Of a stretch of 64,000 nt of DNA, positions 43,822 to 52,175 are shown one piece after another. How positions within the stretch are numbered: the stretch's first letter is position 1; every line of letters begins with the position of its first letter. The DNA comes from Bradyrhizobium erythrophlei (GTDB taxonomy: Bacteria > Pseudomonadota > Alphaproteobacteria > Rhizobiales > Xanthobacteraceae), in NCBI RefSeq assembly GCF_900129425.1, contig NZ_LT670817.1, positions 1 to 64,000 on the forward strand. The letters are read 5' to 3'. The translations under genes and the position numbers were made by a program. The notes under the pieces are model-generated. The model made no database searches and had not been told where the DNA came from. It saw only the letters and a list, made by a program, of their open reading frames with translations.

Positions 43822-44121
43822 TCAGGCCTTGGTCTTCTTGACCGCCTTTTTGGCGGCGTGGGCCTCCGCCGCGTTTCGCATGGACCTGGCGTAACTGTCC
43901 GCGGCGTTATCGGCGGAAGTTTGCAACCTTCTGGCGGCGGCAACTCCCTGCGCCATGGTATTTTTGGAGATCTGCTTGTATTTTTCCCTGGTCTCCTTGT
44001 CCTTTGCCTTGGCAGCGAGAGCGTTGTATCGGTCGCGCCGGCTCTTTGCGGCGGCCATGAGGTCTTTATTTTGTTGCTTCGCAAGGTGCCGAATTACGAC
44101 ATCCAGATCGGCTTCCGCCAT
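43822..44121 (-). CDS. Small Lys/Ala-rich helical protein
   Basis: A 99-residue basic protein, probably helical throughout (AKQQNKDLMAAAKSRRDRYN, AKAKDKETREKYKQISKNTM) ending in an Ala/Lys tail (AHAAKKAVKKTKA) like those of nucleic-acid-binding proteins. No known family was recognised. The start is ATG 44121. It is downstream of the MFS gene by 71 bp in the same direction. Function unknown. Confidence 0.7.
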   Translation of the reverse strand: MAEADLDVVIRHLAKQQNKDLMAAAKSRRDRYNALAAKAKDKETREKYKQISKNTMAQGVAAARRLQTSADNAADSYARSMRNAAEAHAAKKAVKKTKA

Positions 44122-44192
44122 TGTTGGTTTCCTCAACTGCCATCGGAACATTCCATATAATCGACTATGCAATTGCTGAAGCGGCTTTGCAA

Positions 44193-45461
44193 TTATGCGG
44201 CCGGCGAACGCACCATTTTCTCCCGGGGCGGCTGTGATGTAGCCGGGTTCGCTTTGCCGAAGACGATCCCTTTGGCTTCGGTGCCAACCGCCGTCAGCAG
44301 CGCGATGACGACCGCGACGGACCCGGCCACGACAGCGAGGGCGAGACCATAATTGCCGCCGAAGTGCGAGGCGATAGCGGCCTGAAGCGTCGCGTTCACG
44401 GACGCAAACAAGTTGCCCAACTGATATACGACGCCGGGAAACGTCCCTCTTGCGGTGTCGGGTGACAATTCGTTCAGATGGACGGGGACGATGCCCCAGG
44501 CACCCTGTACCGTGAACTGCATCAGGAAGGCGCCGATCGCGAGCAAAGCGGGACTGTTCGAAAATGCCCAGAGCGGGATCACCGGCAGGGAAAGCAGCGC
44601 CGAGACGATAATGCATCGCCGCCTGCCGAAACGCTCCGACAGCGTACCGAACAGAATGCCGCCGCAGATGGCGCCGATGTTGTAAATGACCGCGATGATG
44701 CCGACGGCGTGCGGAGACAGCTTGTGCTCCACCTGCAGAAACGTCGGGTAGAGATCCTGCGTACCATGGCTGAAAAAGTTGAACGCGGTCATCAGGACCA
44801 CGGCGTAGAGGCCCAGGCGCCAGTGCGATTTCAGCACCGCCAGCGTGCCGCCCTTCTCGACGGCGGCCTCCCTATTCCAGCTCGGCGACTCCGGCACATT
44901 GCGGCGGATGTAGAGAACGAGCAGGGCGGGAATGACGCCGACCATGAACATTCCGCGCCATCCGATGTACGGGAACAGCACGCCATAGACGATCGACGCC
45001 AGAAAATAACCCGTGGGATATCCCGATTGAAGCAGCCCGGAGACAAAGCCACGGGCGTGGGGCGGGATCGTTTCCATGGTGAGCGAAGCACCGACGCCCC
45101 ATTCGCCGCCCATCGCGACGCCATACAGGGCACGCAGAACGATCAGAACGGTCAGGCTCGGCGCAAAACCCGATGCGAATTCGAGAATCGAATACAAGAG
45201 GATGTTGACCATCAGGGTCGGGCGGCGCCCCCAGCGGTCGGCGGCCCGGCCGAAAATGAAGGCTCCGACCGGACGCATCGCCAACGTCAGGAGGATGGCG
45301 ACGGTAACAATCGAGATGTCGGTATGAAACTCTGCTGCAATGTCCTTGAGTACGAACACCAGAAGGAAAAAGTCGAAGGCGTCCAGTGACCATCCCAGAA
45401 AGCTTGCCGCTACGACGTGTTTCTGTTGGCTGGTCCAGCCGGACAAGGCTGCAATCGCCAT
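44193..45461 (-). CDS. MFS transporter (sialate/lactate-type SHS family)
   Basis: A 422-residue 12-helix major facilitator. The loop 2-3 motif GRAADRWGRRPTLMV is clear, with SLDAFDFFLLVFVLKDIA in helix 1, which is typical of aromatic-acid and SHS-type carriers, and GGEWGVGASLTMETIPPHAR after helix 4. Substrate is likely an organic acid; no pathway genes adjoin it. Start ATG 45461 begins MAIAALSGWTSQQKHVV. Confidence 0.9.
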   Translation of the reverse strand: MAIAALSGWTSQQKHVVAASFLGWSLDAFDFFLLVFVLKDIAAEFHTDISIVTVAILLTLAMRPVGAFIFGRAADRWGRRPTLMVNILLYSILEFASGFAPSLTVLIVLRALYGVAMGGEWGVGASLTMETIPPHARGFVSGLLQSGYPTGYFLASIVYGVLFPYIGWRGMFMVGVIPALLVLYIRRNVPESPSWNREAAVEKGGTLAVLKSHWRLGLYAVVLMTAFNFFSHGTQDLYPTFLQVEHKLSPHAVGIIAVIYNIGAICGGILFGTLSERFGRRRCIIVSALLSLPVIPLWAFSNSPALLAIGAFLMQFTVQGAWGIVPVHLNELSPDTARGTFPGVVYQLGNLFASVNATLQAAIASHFGGNYGLALAVVAGSVAVVIALLTAVGTEAKGIVFGKANPATSQPPREKMVRSPAA

Positions 45462-45801
45462 TATCTCTGTCTCTGTCCTGAATTGTGGGAGGCTTTGATT
45501 CGATATCCGGGGGGATCAATAGTTCGCTTTGGGGCGAGGGCAAATGAATTGAAGGTTACCTTGACCCATCAAATGCCGGGGTGCCCGGCCTGAGGAGGGG
45601 ATCGATTAACCGGAAGGCGAGGCCTGGCCCGTTCTGGGTCGGCCGCGACCGTCCGATTGGCGCGTCGCTGGCCTCCACGCCGATCGGCGGATCCGCTCCG
45701 ATCCTGGAATCCACAACGGCACTTCCGTTCCTACGGCCGGCACAGTCCGGATGCGCTGATTTGGACCGGCAGCAGTCAGGAAGGCCTGCACCTCAAGAAC
45801 G

Positions 45802-45827
45802 TCCCGCGGGAAGAGCGTCCCGCGGGA
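45802..45827. repeat. Tandem palindrome pair
   Basis: Two copies of the palindrome TCCCGCGGGA separated by AGAGCG, then AGTTTTT. The arrangement may be an operator pair or a weak terminator on the plus strand; no upstream gene explains it. Confidence 0.45.
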
Positions 45828-45955
45828 AGTTTTTCGCTGCCTCAGGCGCGTCTGGCACAAGCGCGTCGAAGCAAAGATAGGTCGGGTACGTCTGCTTGCG
45901 GGTCGCGGATCCCGGGTGCGGACAAGTCGCGAAGGGACTGTGGCGCGAACAATTC

Positions 45956-45978
45956 GGCGGGTCGTTTGTCGACCCGCC
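45956..45978 (-). terminator. Probable terminator of Gly/Cys-rich gene
   Basis: Perfect 9-bp stem GGCGGGTCG / CGACCCGCC with a five-base loop, 46 bp after the stop of the minus-strand gene at 46025. A clear T run is lacking, so this is a weak call. Confidence 0.5.
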
Positions 45979-46024
45979 AACAGCAGCTTCTTTCTTCCGC
46001 CAATGCGCTAAAAATTACATCGAC

Positions 46025-46543
46025 TCAACAAATACGGCAGCCGCCCCACGATAGGCAGCAGCCTCCGAAACCGCAGCCGCCCCAAACGCCCAAACCCCAG
46101 CCGACGCCGCAACCGCCGCAACCGCCGCAACCGCCGCAACCGCAGCCTCTGCAGCCACAGCCGCCACCGCAACCGCGGCAGCCGACGCCGATACCACCGC
46201 GACATCCCCCGCCGCAACCGCGAGCTCCACCGCCACATCCACCACCATGACCGCAGCCGCCACAGCCGCCGCAGCCGCGCGCTACCTGCGTGAAGCCGGC
46301 GGTGCCGTTTTCCTTGTCGAAGAGGTAGAATGTAGCAAGACTTACGTCGGCTATTTCCTCTTCGCTAAGAACGAACCGTTGATTGGGTATGGTGTTCAGA
46401 AATTGCGGATCGTCCGCAGTCGCAGGAGCCGATGCGGATGCGCTTCCCACCAGCGAAAGACTCAGTCCGGCGGCACCTAGAGCCGGCACACCAGCGGCTT
46501 TGTTCAGACGCTTCCGCTTCGAAACACGCTTCACCCGGGACAT
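46025..46543 (-). CDS. Gly/Cys-rich protein, RiPP precursor-like
   Basis: A 172-residue protein with a strong ribosome site (GGAGG, seven bases before the ATG). Residues 1-40 are basic then hydrophobic (MSRVKRVSKRKRLNKAAG, ALGAAGLSLSLVGSASASA). Residues 55-80 form an acidic, conserved-looking segment (LSEEEIADVSLATFYLFDKE). Residues 90-172 are almost only Gly and Cys: 20 cysteines in 83 residues in CGG and GCG repeats, ending GGCCLSWGGCRIC. A leader with a recognition-type helix followed by a Gly/Cys core is the plan of thiazole-type or other modified peptides. No YcaO, radical SAM or peptidase gene is nearby, so the assignment as a precursor is inference; a structural Cys-rich protein is the alternative. 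Confidence 0.75.
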   Translation of the reverse strand: MSRVKRVSKRKRLNKAAGVPALGAAGLSLSLVGSASASAPATADDPQFLNTIPNQRFVLSEEEIADVSLATFYLFDKENGTAGFTQVARGCGGCGGCGHGGGCGGGARGCGGGCRGGIGVGCRGCGGGCGCRGCGCGGCGGCGGCGVGWGLGVWGGCGFGGCCLSWGGCRIC

Positions 46544-46763
46544 GTAGCATCCTCCATGCCAGTGTTCAGTTTCAAACCCGAAGATTTTACGTTTGGCTCA
46601 TGCTCCACCGCAAGCTGGAACGAGTTCACAACTCGTTGCTACATGCCCAGTTCCCGTTCATGTTGATGAACAACGCGCCGCTCCCGTCATGATCACGATC
46701 GCATTCAAGGCGGGCGCGCACCGTATGATGCACTGCCGCATGGGTGCGGTCGGAGCAATCTGA

Positions 46764-47648
46764 ATGGTTGAGCAATCCGCCGTATTCGCCTGGTACGAGT
46801 TGCTGACGACAGACGTGTCGGCGGCGCAGTCCTTTTACAGCAAGGTGGTGGGCTGGGACGTGCAGGACGCCTCCACCCCCGAATTTGCCTACCGGCTTTT
46901 CAGCGTCGGCGGGACGCCTGTCGCGGGACTTATGGAGCTGCCGCTCGACGGGCGGAAGGAGGGGGCGACGCCGCGATGGATGGGCTATGTCGCGGTCGAG
47001 GATCTGGACGGGGTCGTCGATCAGCTCAGGCGTCTTGGCGGCACGGTGTACGTGCCGCCGATGGACAGCAACGTCGGCCGGCTCGCGGTGGTCGCCGATC
47101 CGCAGACTGCGTCGCTCGCCCTGATCAAGGGATTGAAATATGGCAACCCCGCTGCAGAGCCAGGCGGGCTTGGCCGCGTCGGCTGGCATGAACTACTCGC
47201 CGCCGACGCAAAAGCGGCGTTCGAGTTCTACGGCAGCCTGTTGGGTTGGCGGAAGGCGGAGCCCATGACTACGCCAATAGAGTCCTATCAGCTCTTCGCC
47301 GCCGGTGAATGGACGATGGGCGGTATGTTCAACAAAATCGTCAGCGCGCCAGTCCCGTTCTGGCTTTACTATTTTGAAGTCGCCGATCTCGACCTTGCCA
47401 TGGGCCGGGTGAGGGCGGAGGGCGGGCAGATCACGCGAGGGCCGATCGAGTTGTGGGCCGACATCTCGATTGCCCACTGCATCGACTCGCAAGGCGCCGT
47501 GTTTGCGCTGCAGGGAAAGCGGACGAACACTGGCCAGGCCGATGATCCGCAATCTGACCCGCAAGTAGGCTGGTCGGCCAAGTGGGGCGACATCTCCTCT
47601 CGCGGCCGGCTGCTCGGGGTCAAGCCCAGAGGTAGGAGCGGCCGTTGA
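46764..47648 (+). CDS. VOC (glyoxalase-like) protein with two domains
   Basis: A 294-residue protein with two VOC modules. Module 1 (about 5-125): FAWYELLTTDVSAAQSFYSK, GYVAVEDLDGVVDQLRRLGG, VVADPQTASLALIKG. Module 2 (about 138-250): GRVGWHELLAADAKAAFEFY, FEVADLDLAMGRVRAEGG, AHCIDSQGAVFALQG. Members are metalloenzymes or binding proteins (glyoxalase, dioxygenase, resistance). The specific substrate is not known. GGAG precedes ATG 46764. It stands alone. Confidence 0.88.
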   Translation: MVEQSAVFAWYELLTTDVSAAQSFYSKVVGWDVQDASTPEFAYRLFSVGGTPVAGLMELPLDGRKEGATPRWMGYVAVEDLDGVVDQLRRLGGTVYVPPMDSNVGRLAVVADPQTASLALIKGLKYGNPAAEPGGLGRVGWHELLAADAKAAFEFYGSLLGWRKAEPMTTPIESYQLFAAGEWTMGGMFNKIVSAPVPFWLYYFEVADLDLAMGRVRAEGGQITRGPIELWADISIAHCIDSQGAVFALQGKRTNTGQADDPQSDPQVGWSAKWGDISSRGRLLGVKPRGRSGR

Positions 47649-47800
47649 AACAGGTCGGCCGCCAAGTCTTCCTGCGCCGGCCTGGGGGACGGCGGCGCGG
47701 CTTGCCCACGCTTTGTCATGATGGGTTTCGGGAAGGGCTCGACTCATCGTGCACGGGCTGGTTTCGAATCTTCGCAATTTACGCCCCGCAAAACCTGCAA

Positions 47801-47831
47801 ACAAAAGAGGCCGCCAAACCGAGGCGGCCTC
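47801..47831 (-). terminator. Intrinsic terminator
   Basis: GAGGCCGCC / GGCGGCCTC perfect 9-bp stem with a seven-base loop (47807-47831). On the minus strand it is followed by TTTTGT. It lies 24 bp after the stop of the small secreted gene at 47855. Confidence 0.85.
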
Positions 47832-47854
47832 CGCGCATGGTTGACGCGAAATGG

Positions 47855-48115
47855 TCAGTTTTTGAACCCCAGGCTGGAGCAAAACCAATTCATATCAGCA
47901 CTTCTCGAACCATGCTTGAGTCCGCCCTCCACGCACTCGGTGTAGGTTTTGTAGTTGGCCAAGTTTCTGCACGTTGGCGAAAGAGCTGGCCAAACTCCGA
48001 CATTGCATCTTTCGGGCGAGGTGGGGGACGTTTGTCGCCAGTCGGCATTGGCGGATGCAATCGATACGACGGTGACGGCGAGAAGACTTGCAACCAAGAG
48101 TAGCGAGGCTTTCAT
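47855..48115 (-). CDS. Small secreted four-cysteine protein
   Basis: An 86-residue protein with a signal peptide (about 1-24, KASLLLVASLLAVTVVSIAS, ending ANADW) and a 60-residue mature part with four cysteines (ERCNV, PTCRN, TECVEG, WFCSS), which could form two disulphides. GGAGGAAAT precedes the ATG at 48115. Upstream is a tandem 20-bp repeat that may be regulatory. No known family was recognised. Confidence 0.78.
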   Translation of the reverse strand: MKASLLLVASLLAVTVVSIASANADWRQTSPTSPERCNVGVWPALSPTCRNLANYKTYTECVEGGLKHGSRSADMNWFCSSLGFKN

Positions 48116-48461
48116 GGCTATTTCCTCCCAAACTTTATGACTGCATCATCCCAAACAATTTGAGGTCATCCCAAACAATCTGAGAGTGCATGCGATAGAT
48201 ATCACACTTGCAATGCAGAAGTTGGGAGAGCGCTAAACTTTCCGGCGCGCCAAAGATGCCAACGGCGATCCCCCGCGTTGCGGTAGGGGTCGTCGAGAAT
48301 TATTGCTGCAGTGCATAAGTCCGGTTATGGGGCCGCGCGAAGCGGACATTGGCCGCGCCGGTTGGAAGCGAGCCTGAGGTCGGGCTTACTCACCAAGTTC
48401 TGGCGATAACATCAGGTTAGAGCAATCGAAGCCGCTCCGAGAAGGATTGCGGCTCACTGAA
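48116..48461. other. Intergenic region upstream of small secreted gene
   Basis: About 346 bp with the tandem repeat at 48146-48185 and, further right, nothing I can name. It must hold the promoter of the gene ending at 47855. Confidence 0.5.
48146..48185. repeat. Tandem 20-bp direct repeat, possible operator
   Basis: TCATCCCAAACAATTTGAGG is followed directly by TCATCCCAAACAATCTGAGA (two mismatches). It is 30 bp before the gene start, on the promoter side, and a 20-bp period puts both units on the same DNA face. Confidence 0.65.
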
Positions 48462-48968
48462 TTAGATTTCGCAGTCGGTTGAATTCAAAGCCTTACGCAA
48501 GCCGCCAAACGCGCTTAGCCGACAGGGCTCGGTGCCGCCGGCGGTCTTTGAACGATCGGGAATAGCAGCTCGCCTGATATTGGTAGTCTTTGGCTTCGGC
48601 TTGGGAAGGGCGGCGGTAGTGACTTTCTTTGGTTTGGGATCGTGCTTTGGTTCGGGATCGTGCCGATGGGGCTTGATAATCTGCAGGGCCTCCGCGAAGC
48701 CGATAGTGGCAGCTTCCGATGGAGAAATGCGTTCGTCGACCGGGTCAGGCTGCGTTGGCGTCTCGCTTTTCGCATAGGTAACTTCAAGTCGATCAGCCTT
48801 CGGCAAAGCACCATGTGAATCGGAAATGCCTTCGGTTGTCTCGCCAAGGGGCTGAACGACTGTTACAGCAGCAGGTACTGCAGCAGGCCGTGGAGTTCTG
48901 AGTTCCATTGCCGCCAGTGCTCCCACACCCACTGGGATGAGGAGGCCCAACAACACCATTCTCAGCAT
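48462..48968 (-). CDS. Unknown protein with N-terminal membrane helix
   Basis: A 168-residue protein with a hydrophobic start (MLRMVLLGLLIPVGVGALAA) and then a polar, Pro/Lys-rich part (HRHDPEPKHDPKPKKVTTAA, PKPKPKTTNIRRAAIPDRSK), ending in a short Cys-containing tail (GGTEPCRLSAFGG, NSTDCEI). The first helix may be an uncleaved anchor. The start is ATG 48968 with GGGGGGAAC upstream. I do not recognise a family. Confidence 0.68.
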   Translation of the reverse strand: MLRMVLLGLLIPVGVGALAAMELRTPRPAAVPAAVTVVQPLGETTEGISDSHGALPKADRLEVTYAKSETPTQPDPVDERISPSEAATIGFAEALQIIKPHRHDPEPKHDPKPKKVTTAALPKPKPKTTNIRRAAIPDRSKTAGGTEPCRLSAFGGLRKALNSTDCEI

Positions 48969-49155
48969 GATGTTCCCCCCGACTAGGATTCGTGCTGATG
49001 AAATTCTCCGATCTAATGAGGCAACTTGGCGGCGGCGTGCGCGGTGTTTGCCGACAGGGTTAATGGAGGAGACCCGACGCACGCCGCGACGTCCGAATCC
49101 GGGACCCAAAGCGGCGATGCTCTGTCCCGTCGTTCCGCCGCCACCTCAACTCCAC

Positions 49156-49311
49156 ATCAAGACGTACGTGACCGACAAACGGGAGCGGCTGAATGGCAGC
49201 AACACGTATCACCCGCGACTGCCCGCGAATGCTCCCGCTGGTCAGTTCTGGGCGGTTGACGTCTACGATGCGGAGACCGGCGCATTCATCCGCGAGCCGC
49301 CCGTCGCCTGA
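49156..49311 (+). pseudogene. Fragment of a DUF1254/DUF1214 protein
   Basis: The translation IKTYVTDKRERLNGSNTYHP then RLPANAPAGQFWAVDVYDAE and TGAFIRE matches the typical DUF1214 block (G-x-x-Y-x-L-P-x-N-x-P-x-x-x-F-W-S-V-x-V-Y-D). Nothing upstream in this frame belongs to the family and the frame ends at 49311, so only a middle piece is left. It is non-functional as a family member. Confidence 0.65.
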
Positions 49312-49335
49312 GTTCGGTGGTTCGTCTTGCGCTGC

Positions 49336-50085
49336 TCACCAAAGAACTCCGATGGCCAAGTGCGCCCCAAGAACGGCCAATCCTGAAAAGAACCAGCGCC
49401 GAAATGTCTCGGGACGCATGACGCGCAGCAAGTGTTGCCCTGCAATCATTCCGGCCAGAGCGGGGACGAGGGCGAGGAGCGAATATAAGCCGGTGCCGAG
49501 ATTAAGTGTCCCGGCGCTGGCCAATGACCAGGCAAGTGCGATGGTGGAGACAGTGAAACAGAGGCCGAGCGCCTGCATGAACTGTTCGCGCTCGAAGCTT
49601 AACGCCTGAAGGTATGGCACTGCGGGTATTACAAACACGCCGGTAGCGGCGCTGATGAATCCTGTTGCGCCTCCGACAAAAGTGCCCAGCCACCACTCGG
49701 CCCAAGCCGGCACATGTGGGACGCGCACATTCATCAACCCAAAAGCGGCGTAAGCTATCAGCGCGATGCCAAGGGCGGCCGATGCGAATGCGGTCTCCGA
49801 ACCGGCTATCAGACTCGCGCTGGCCCAGGTCCCAAGACATATCGCCAACTGCATCGGCCAAAGCCGTCGCACCAGGCTCCCAAGGCCAGGCCCGCTCATC
49901 ATTTGCCAGACGTTTGTTATCAACGCTGGCACTACGATAAGAGCTGCGGCGTGGGCAGGAGGCACTGCCAAACTCAGCAGACCTACTCCGACCGTCGGCA
50001 GGGCAAGGCCAGTGACGCCTTTGACTAATCCCGCGAGCAAGAATGCGGCGGCAACGACGACAAGATAGACGATTGGGTTCGACAT
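49336..50085 (-). CDS. TauE/SafE family permease
   Basis: A 249-residue membrane protein with about eight helices, belonging to the sulfite exporter TauE/SafE family. The opening LAGLVKGVTGLALPTVGVGL and the internal repeat GGATGFISAATGVFVIPAVP are diagnostic. Such proteins export sulfite, sulfoacetate or other small acids. ATG 50085 fits the family N-terminus; the frame continues 73 codons upstream into the divergent LysR gene's region. It is divergent from the LysR gene, which probably controls it. Confidence 0.9.
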   Translation of the reverse strand: MSNPIVYLVVVAAAFLLAGLVKGVTGLALPTVGVGLLSLAVPPAHAAALIVVPALITNVWQMMSGPGLGSLVRRLWPMQLAICLGTWASASLIAGSETAFASAALGIALIAYAAFGLMNVRVPHVPAWAEWWLGTFVGGATGFISAATGVFVIPAVPYLQALSFEREQFMQALGLCFTVSTIALAWSLASAGTLNLGTGLYSLLALVPALAGMIAGQHLLRVMRPETFRRWFFSGLAVLGAHLAIGVLW

Positions 50086-50191
50086 ACCGACAGAGTTGTC
50101 TGTCGCCTCCAAAAGGCGCAATGAGGGATTTTCATAACCCTGGCTTCGGCTGCAACATAGGCAGAATGGTAACTCGTCGAGGAGTTGCGCC

Positions 50192-51100
50192 GTGCATTTT
50201 GATCTTACCGATTTGCGCCTGTTCGCCGCCGTAGTGGAGGAGGGCAGCATTACAGTTGGCGCTTCGCGCGCAGGCATCTCTCTCCCGTCGGCAAGCGCAC
50301 GCATGAAAGGGATGGAGGAGATGCTCGGAACGGCTTTGCTGGAGCGACATCGTCGCGGCGTGCGTCCGACGCCCGCCGGTCATGCGTTGTTTCGCCACTC
50401 TCAGCTCGTTTTGGCACAAATGGAACGACTGCGCGGCGATCTGCGCGAGCATGCGCGCGGAGGCGTGCGGGGACACATCAGGTTGATATCAAATACCACT
50501 GCGCTGGAAGAATACTTGCCGGATGTTCTCGCCGGCTGGCTTGCAACCAATCCCGGCGTCGATATCTCACTGGAGGAACGCCTCAGCTACGAGATAGCTC
50601 CGGCCGTAGCGCAGGGCCACGCCGACATCGGCGTGCTGGTGTCCGCCGACTCGGCTGGCGTCGAGGGACTGGAGACCTTCCCCTTCCGCATTGACAGGCT
50701 CGTCGTCATCGTGCCGCGCGGCCACGCGTTGGCGGGGCGGCGCAGCATAGCATTCGTTGACCTGCTCGATGAGGAGTTTGTCGGCCTCGTGGCCGGCAGT
50801 GCGCTTGCCGAGCATCTCGCATGGCAGTCAACGCGTCTTGGCAGATCTCTGAAACCGCGAATTCGGGTACGAGGACTGGATACCGTTTGTCGCATGGTGG
50901 AGGCTCGTGTGGGGATTGCCGTCGTGCCGGAAACGGCCGCTACGCGCTGTCGGCGAACCATGGCACTCCGTACGCTTCGACTCACGGATACATGGGCAGT
51001 GCGGCAATTGATCGTTTGTGTACGCCGCAAGGAGGCGCTGCCAGCACATACACGCCGATTGGTCGAGCACCTGGCCGGTACAGCCAAAACAGATGCGTAA
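50192..51100 (+). CDS. LysR family regulator
   Basis: A 302-residue LysR-type regulator. The N-terminal winged HTH is residues 3-62 (LTDLRLFAAVVEEGSITVGA, SARMKGMEEMLGTALLERHR), followed by the effector-binding domain with ISNTTALEEYLPDVLAGWLA and IDRLVVIVPRGHALAGRRSI. Start is GTG 50192 after CGAGGAG. Located 106 bp from the divergent TauE/SafE gene, a classic regulator-target arrangement. Confidence 0.92.
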   Translation: MHFDLTDLRLFAAVVEEGSITVGASRAGISLPSASARMKGMEEMLGTALLERHRRGVRPTPAGHALFRHSQLVLAQMERLRGDLREHARGGVRGHIRLISNTTALEEYLPDVLAGWLATNPGVDISLEERLSYEIAPAVAQGHADIGVLVSADSAGVEGLETFPFRIDRLVVIVPRGHALAGRRSIAFVDLLDEEFVGLVAGSALAEHLAWQSTRLGRSLKPRIRVRGLDTVCRMVEARVGIAVVPETAATRCRRTMALRTLRLTDTWAVRQLIVCVRRKEALPAHTRRLVEHLAGTAKTDA

Positions 51101-51251
51101 TTTGCGAAGCCGCATCGAAACAACTTCGGCTGCAAGCGCGTGTTAGTCGAAAAGTCTGCCATTCGCACTTCTCACGCGATGTCCGATTTGATTCCGGAAT
51201 GCCTATCAAAGCGGAAGTTCGCCAGCCACTTTGGATTTGTCGGTTCACGCC

Positions 51252-51695
51252 CTAGGCGGGACGGCGGGGCACGATGCCGATGGGGGTGAACGTGTAAACC
51301 GCTTCGCCGCGTTGATTGTAGGCGGTCCATTTGACCCGCGCGATGCCTTGCGGTTTGGTCCGCGACGGAATCAGTTCAACCACTTCGCCTTCGATGTGGA
51401 TGACGTCGCCGGGCCGCACCGGCATCATCCAGCGCAGATCATCGACGCCAAGTCCCAGAAGCGGATGCGGCCCGAACGGCCGAACCTGAACGGCAAGGCG
51501 CATCGCGATGGCGGCCGTGTGCCATCCTGATGCGGCAAGCCCCTTGAAGACGGTCTTTTCGGCGGCGGCTTCGTCCAAATGGAACGGTTGCGGATCGAAT
51601 TCGGCCGCGAACCGCTTGATGTCTTCCCTGGTGACCGAAACCTCACCGCTCTTGAAACGCATTCCCAACGTCAGGTCATCGAACCACTCAATCAT
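51252..51695 (-). CDS. MaoC-like hydratase
   Basis: A 147-residue MaoC-family hot-dog protein: RFAAEFDPQPFHLDEAAAEK with the catalytic Asp/His region and GLAASGWHTAAIAMRL, then RPGDVIHIEGEVVELIPSRT. Acyl-CoA hydratase activity on an unknown substrate is expected. The sequence differs from the MaoC at 827. It stands alone with a repeat-containing gap upstream. Confidence 0.88.
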   Translation of the reverse strand: MIEWFDDLTLGMRFKSGEVSVTREDIKRFAAEFDPQPFHLDEAAAEKTVFKGLAASGWHTAAIAMRLAVQVRPFGPHPLLGLGVDDLRWMMPVRPGDVIHIEGEVVELIPSRTKPQGIARVKWTAYNQRGEAVYTFTPIGIVPRRPA

Positions 51696-52175
51696 GGTGC
51701 CCTCGATTCAAACCCACATTGCAACGGAGACATGTCAGATACCAGGTTCGCCGGGCAAGTGCGAGTTCGAGTGAACCTGATCGAGAGGCTCTGACCCCGC
51801 GCGGCGACCGGCGACCTGCCGCGCACCGTACCGGCCAATTGTTGCGCTGATGAGGCCTGCCGAACACCGGCAGCAGGCGCGGGTTCTCCGTCCGGCACCG
51901 ATGAAGACCGGCCGACGAGATACTAAAGCGCTTTCCAGTTGTATCGAACCACAATCAGGCACTCAACGGGCCCGATGGTTCGAGACGCGCGGCGTTGCCG
52001 CGCTCCTCACCATGAGGGTCTCAGACCTCATCCTGAGGAGCATCGCGAAGCGATGCGTCTCGAAGGATGATGCCACCGAACTGGAAGGCGCTCTATCCTC
52101 AGGAACAGAACGGCTCGCGCCTTGTGAAGACGATTCCCAGGGCAGCCCCACTCATAATGGGTTCTGGCGCGTCTC
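51696..52175. other. Intergenic region with hairpin repeat
   Basis: About 480 bp between MaoC and the patatin-like gene. The hairpin element at 51979-52064 is the only recognisable structure; frames here are short and have no family features. Confidence 0.55.
51979..52064. repeat. Long hairpin repeat (REP-like)
   Basis: An 86-bp imperfect inverted repeat. TTCGAGACGC (51979-51988) pairs with GCGTCTCGAA (52055-52064), and CTCCTCA (52003-52009) with TGAGGAG (52034-52040), with further matches between. The ending GTCTCGAAGGATGATG recurs at 43787. Elements of this form are dispersed in bradyrhizobial genomes. Confidence 0.75.

Larger units (their letters stand above)
45462..46024. other. Intergenic region with short repeats
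   Basis: About 560 bp before the Gly/Cys-rich gene's end. It contains a direct repeat of TCCCGCGGGA (45802-45811 and 45818-45827, six bases apart, followed by a T run) and a strong hairpin at 45956-45978. Frames of about 100 codons in both strands have no ribosome site or family features. Confidence 0.5.

Noticed and set aside
46060..46240. Short-period repeats resembling a CRISPR or satellite array
   Set aside because: The repeats are Gly and Cys codons of the 46025-46543 gene read backwards; there are no equal spacers.
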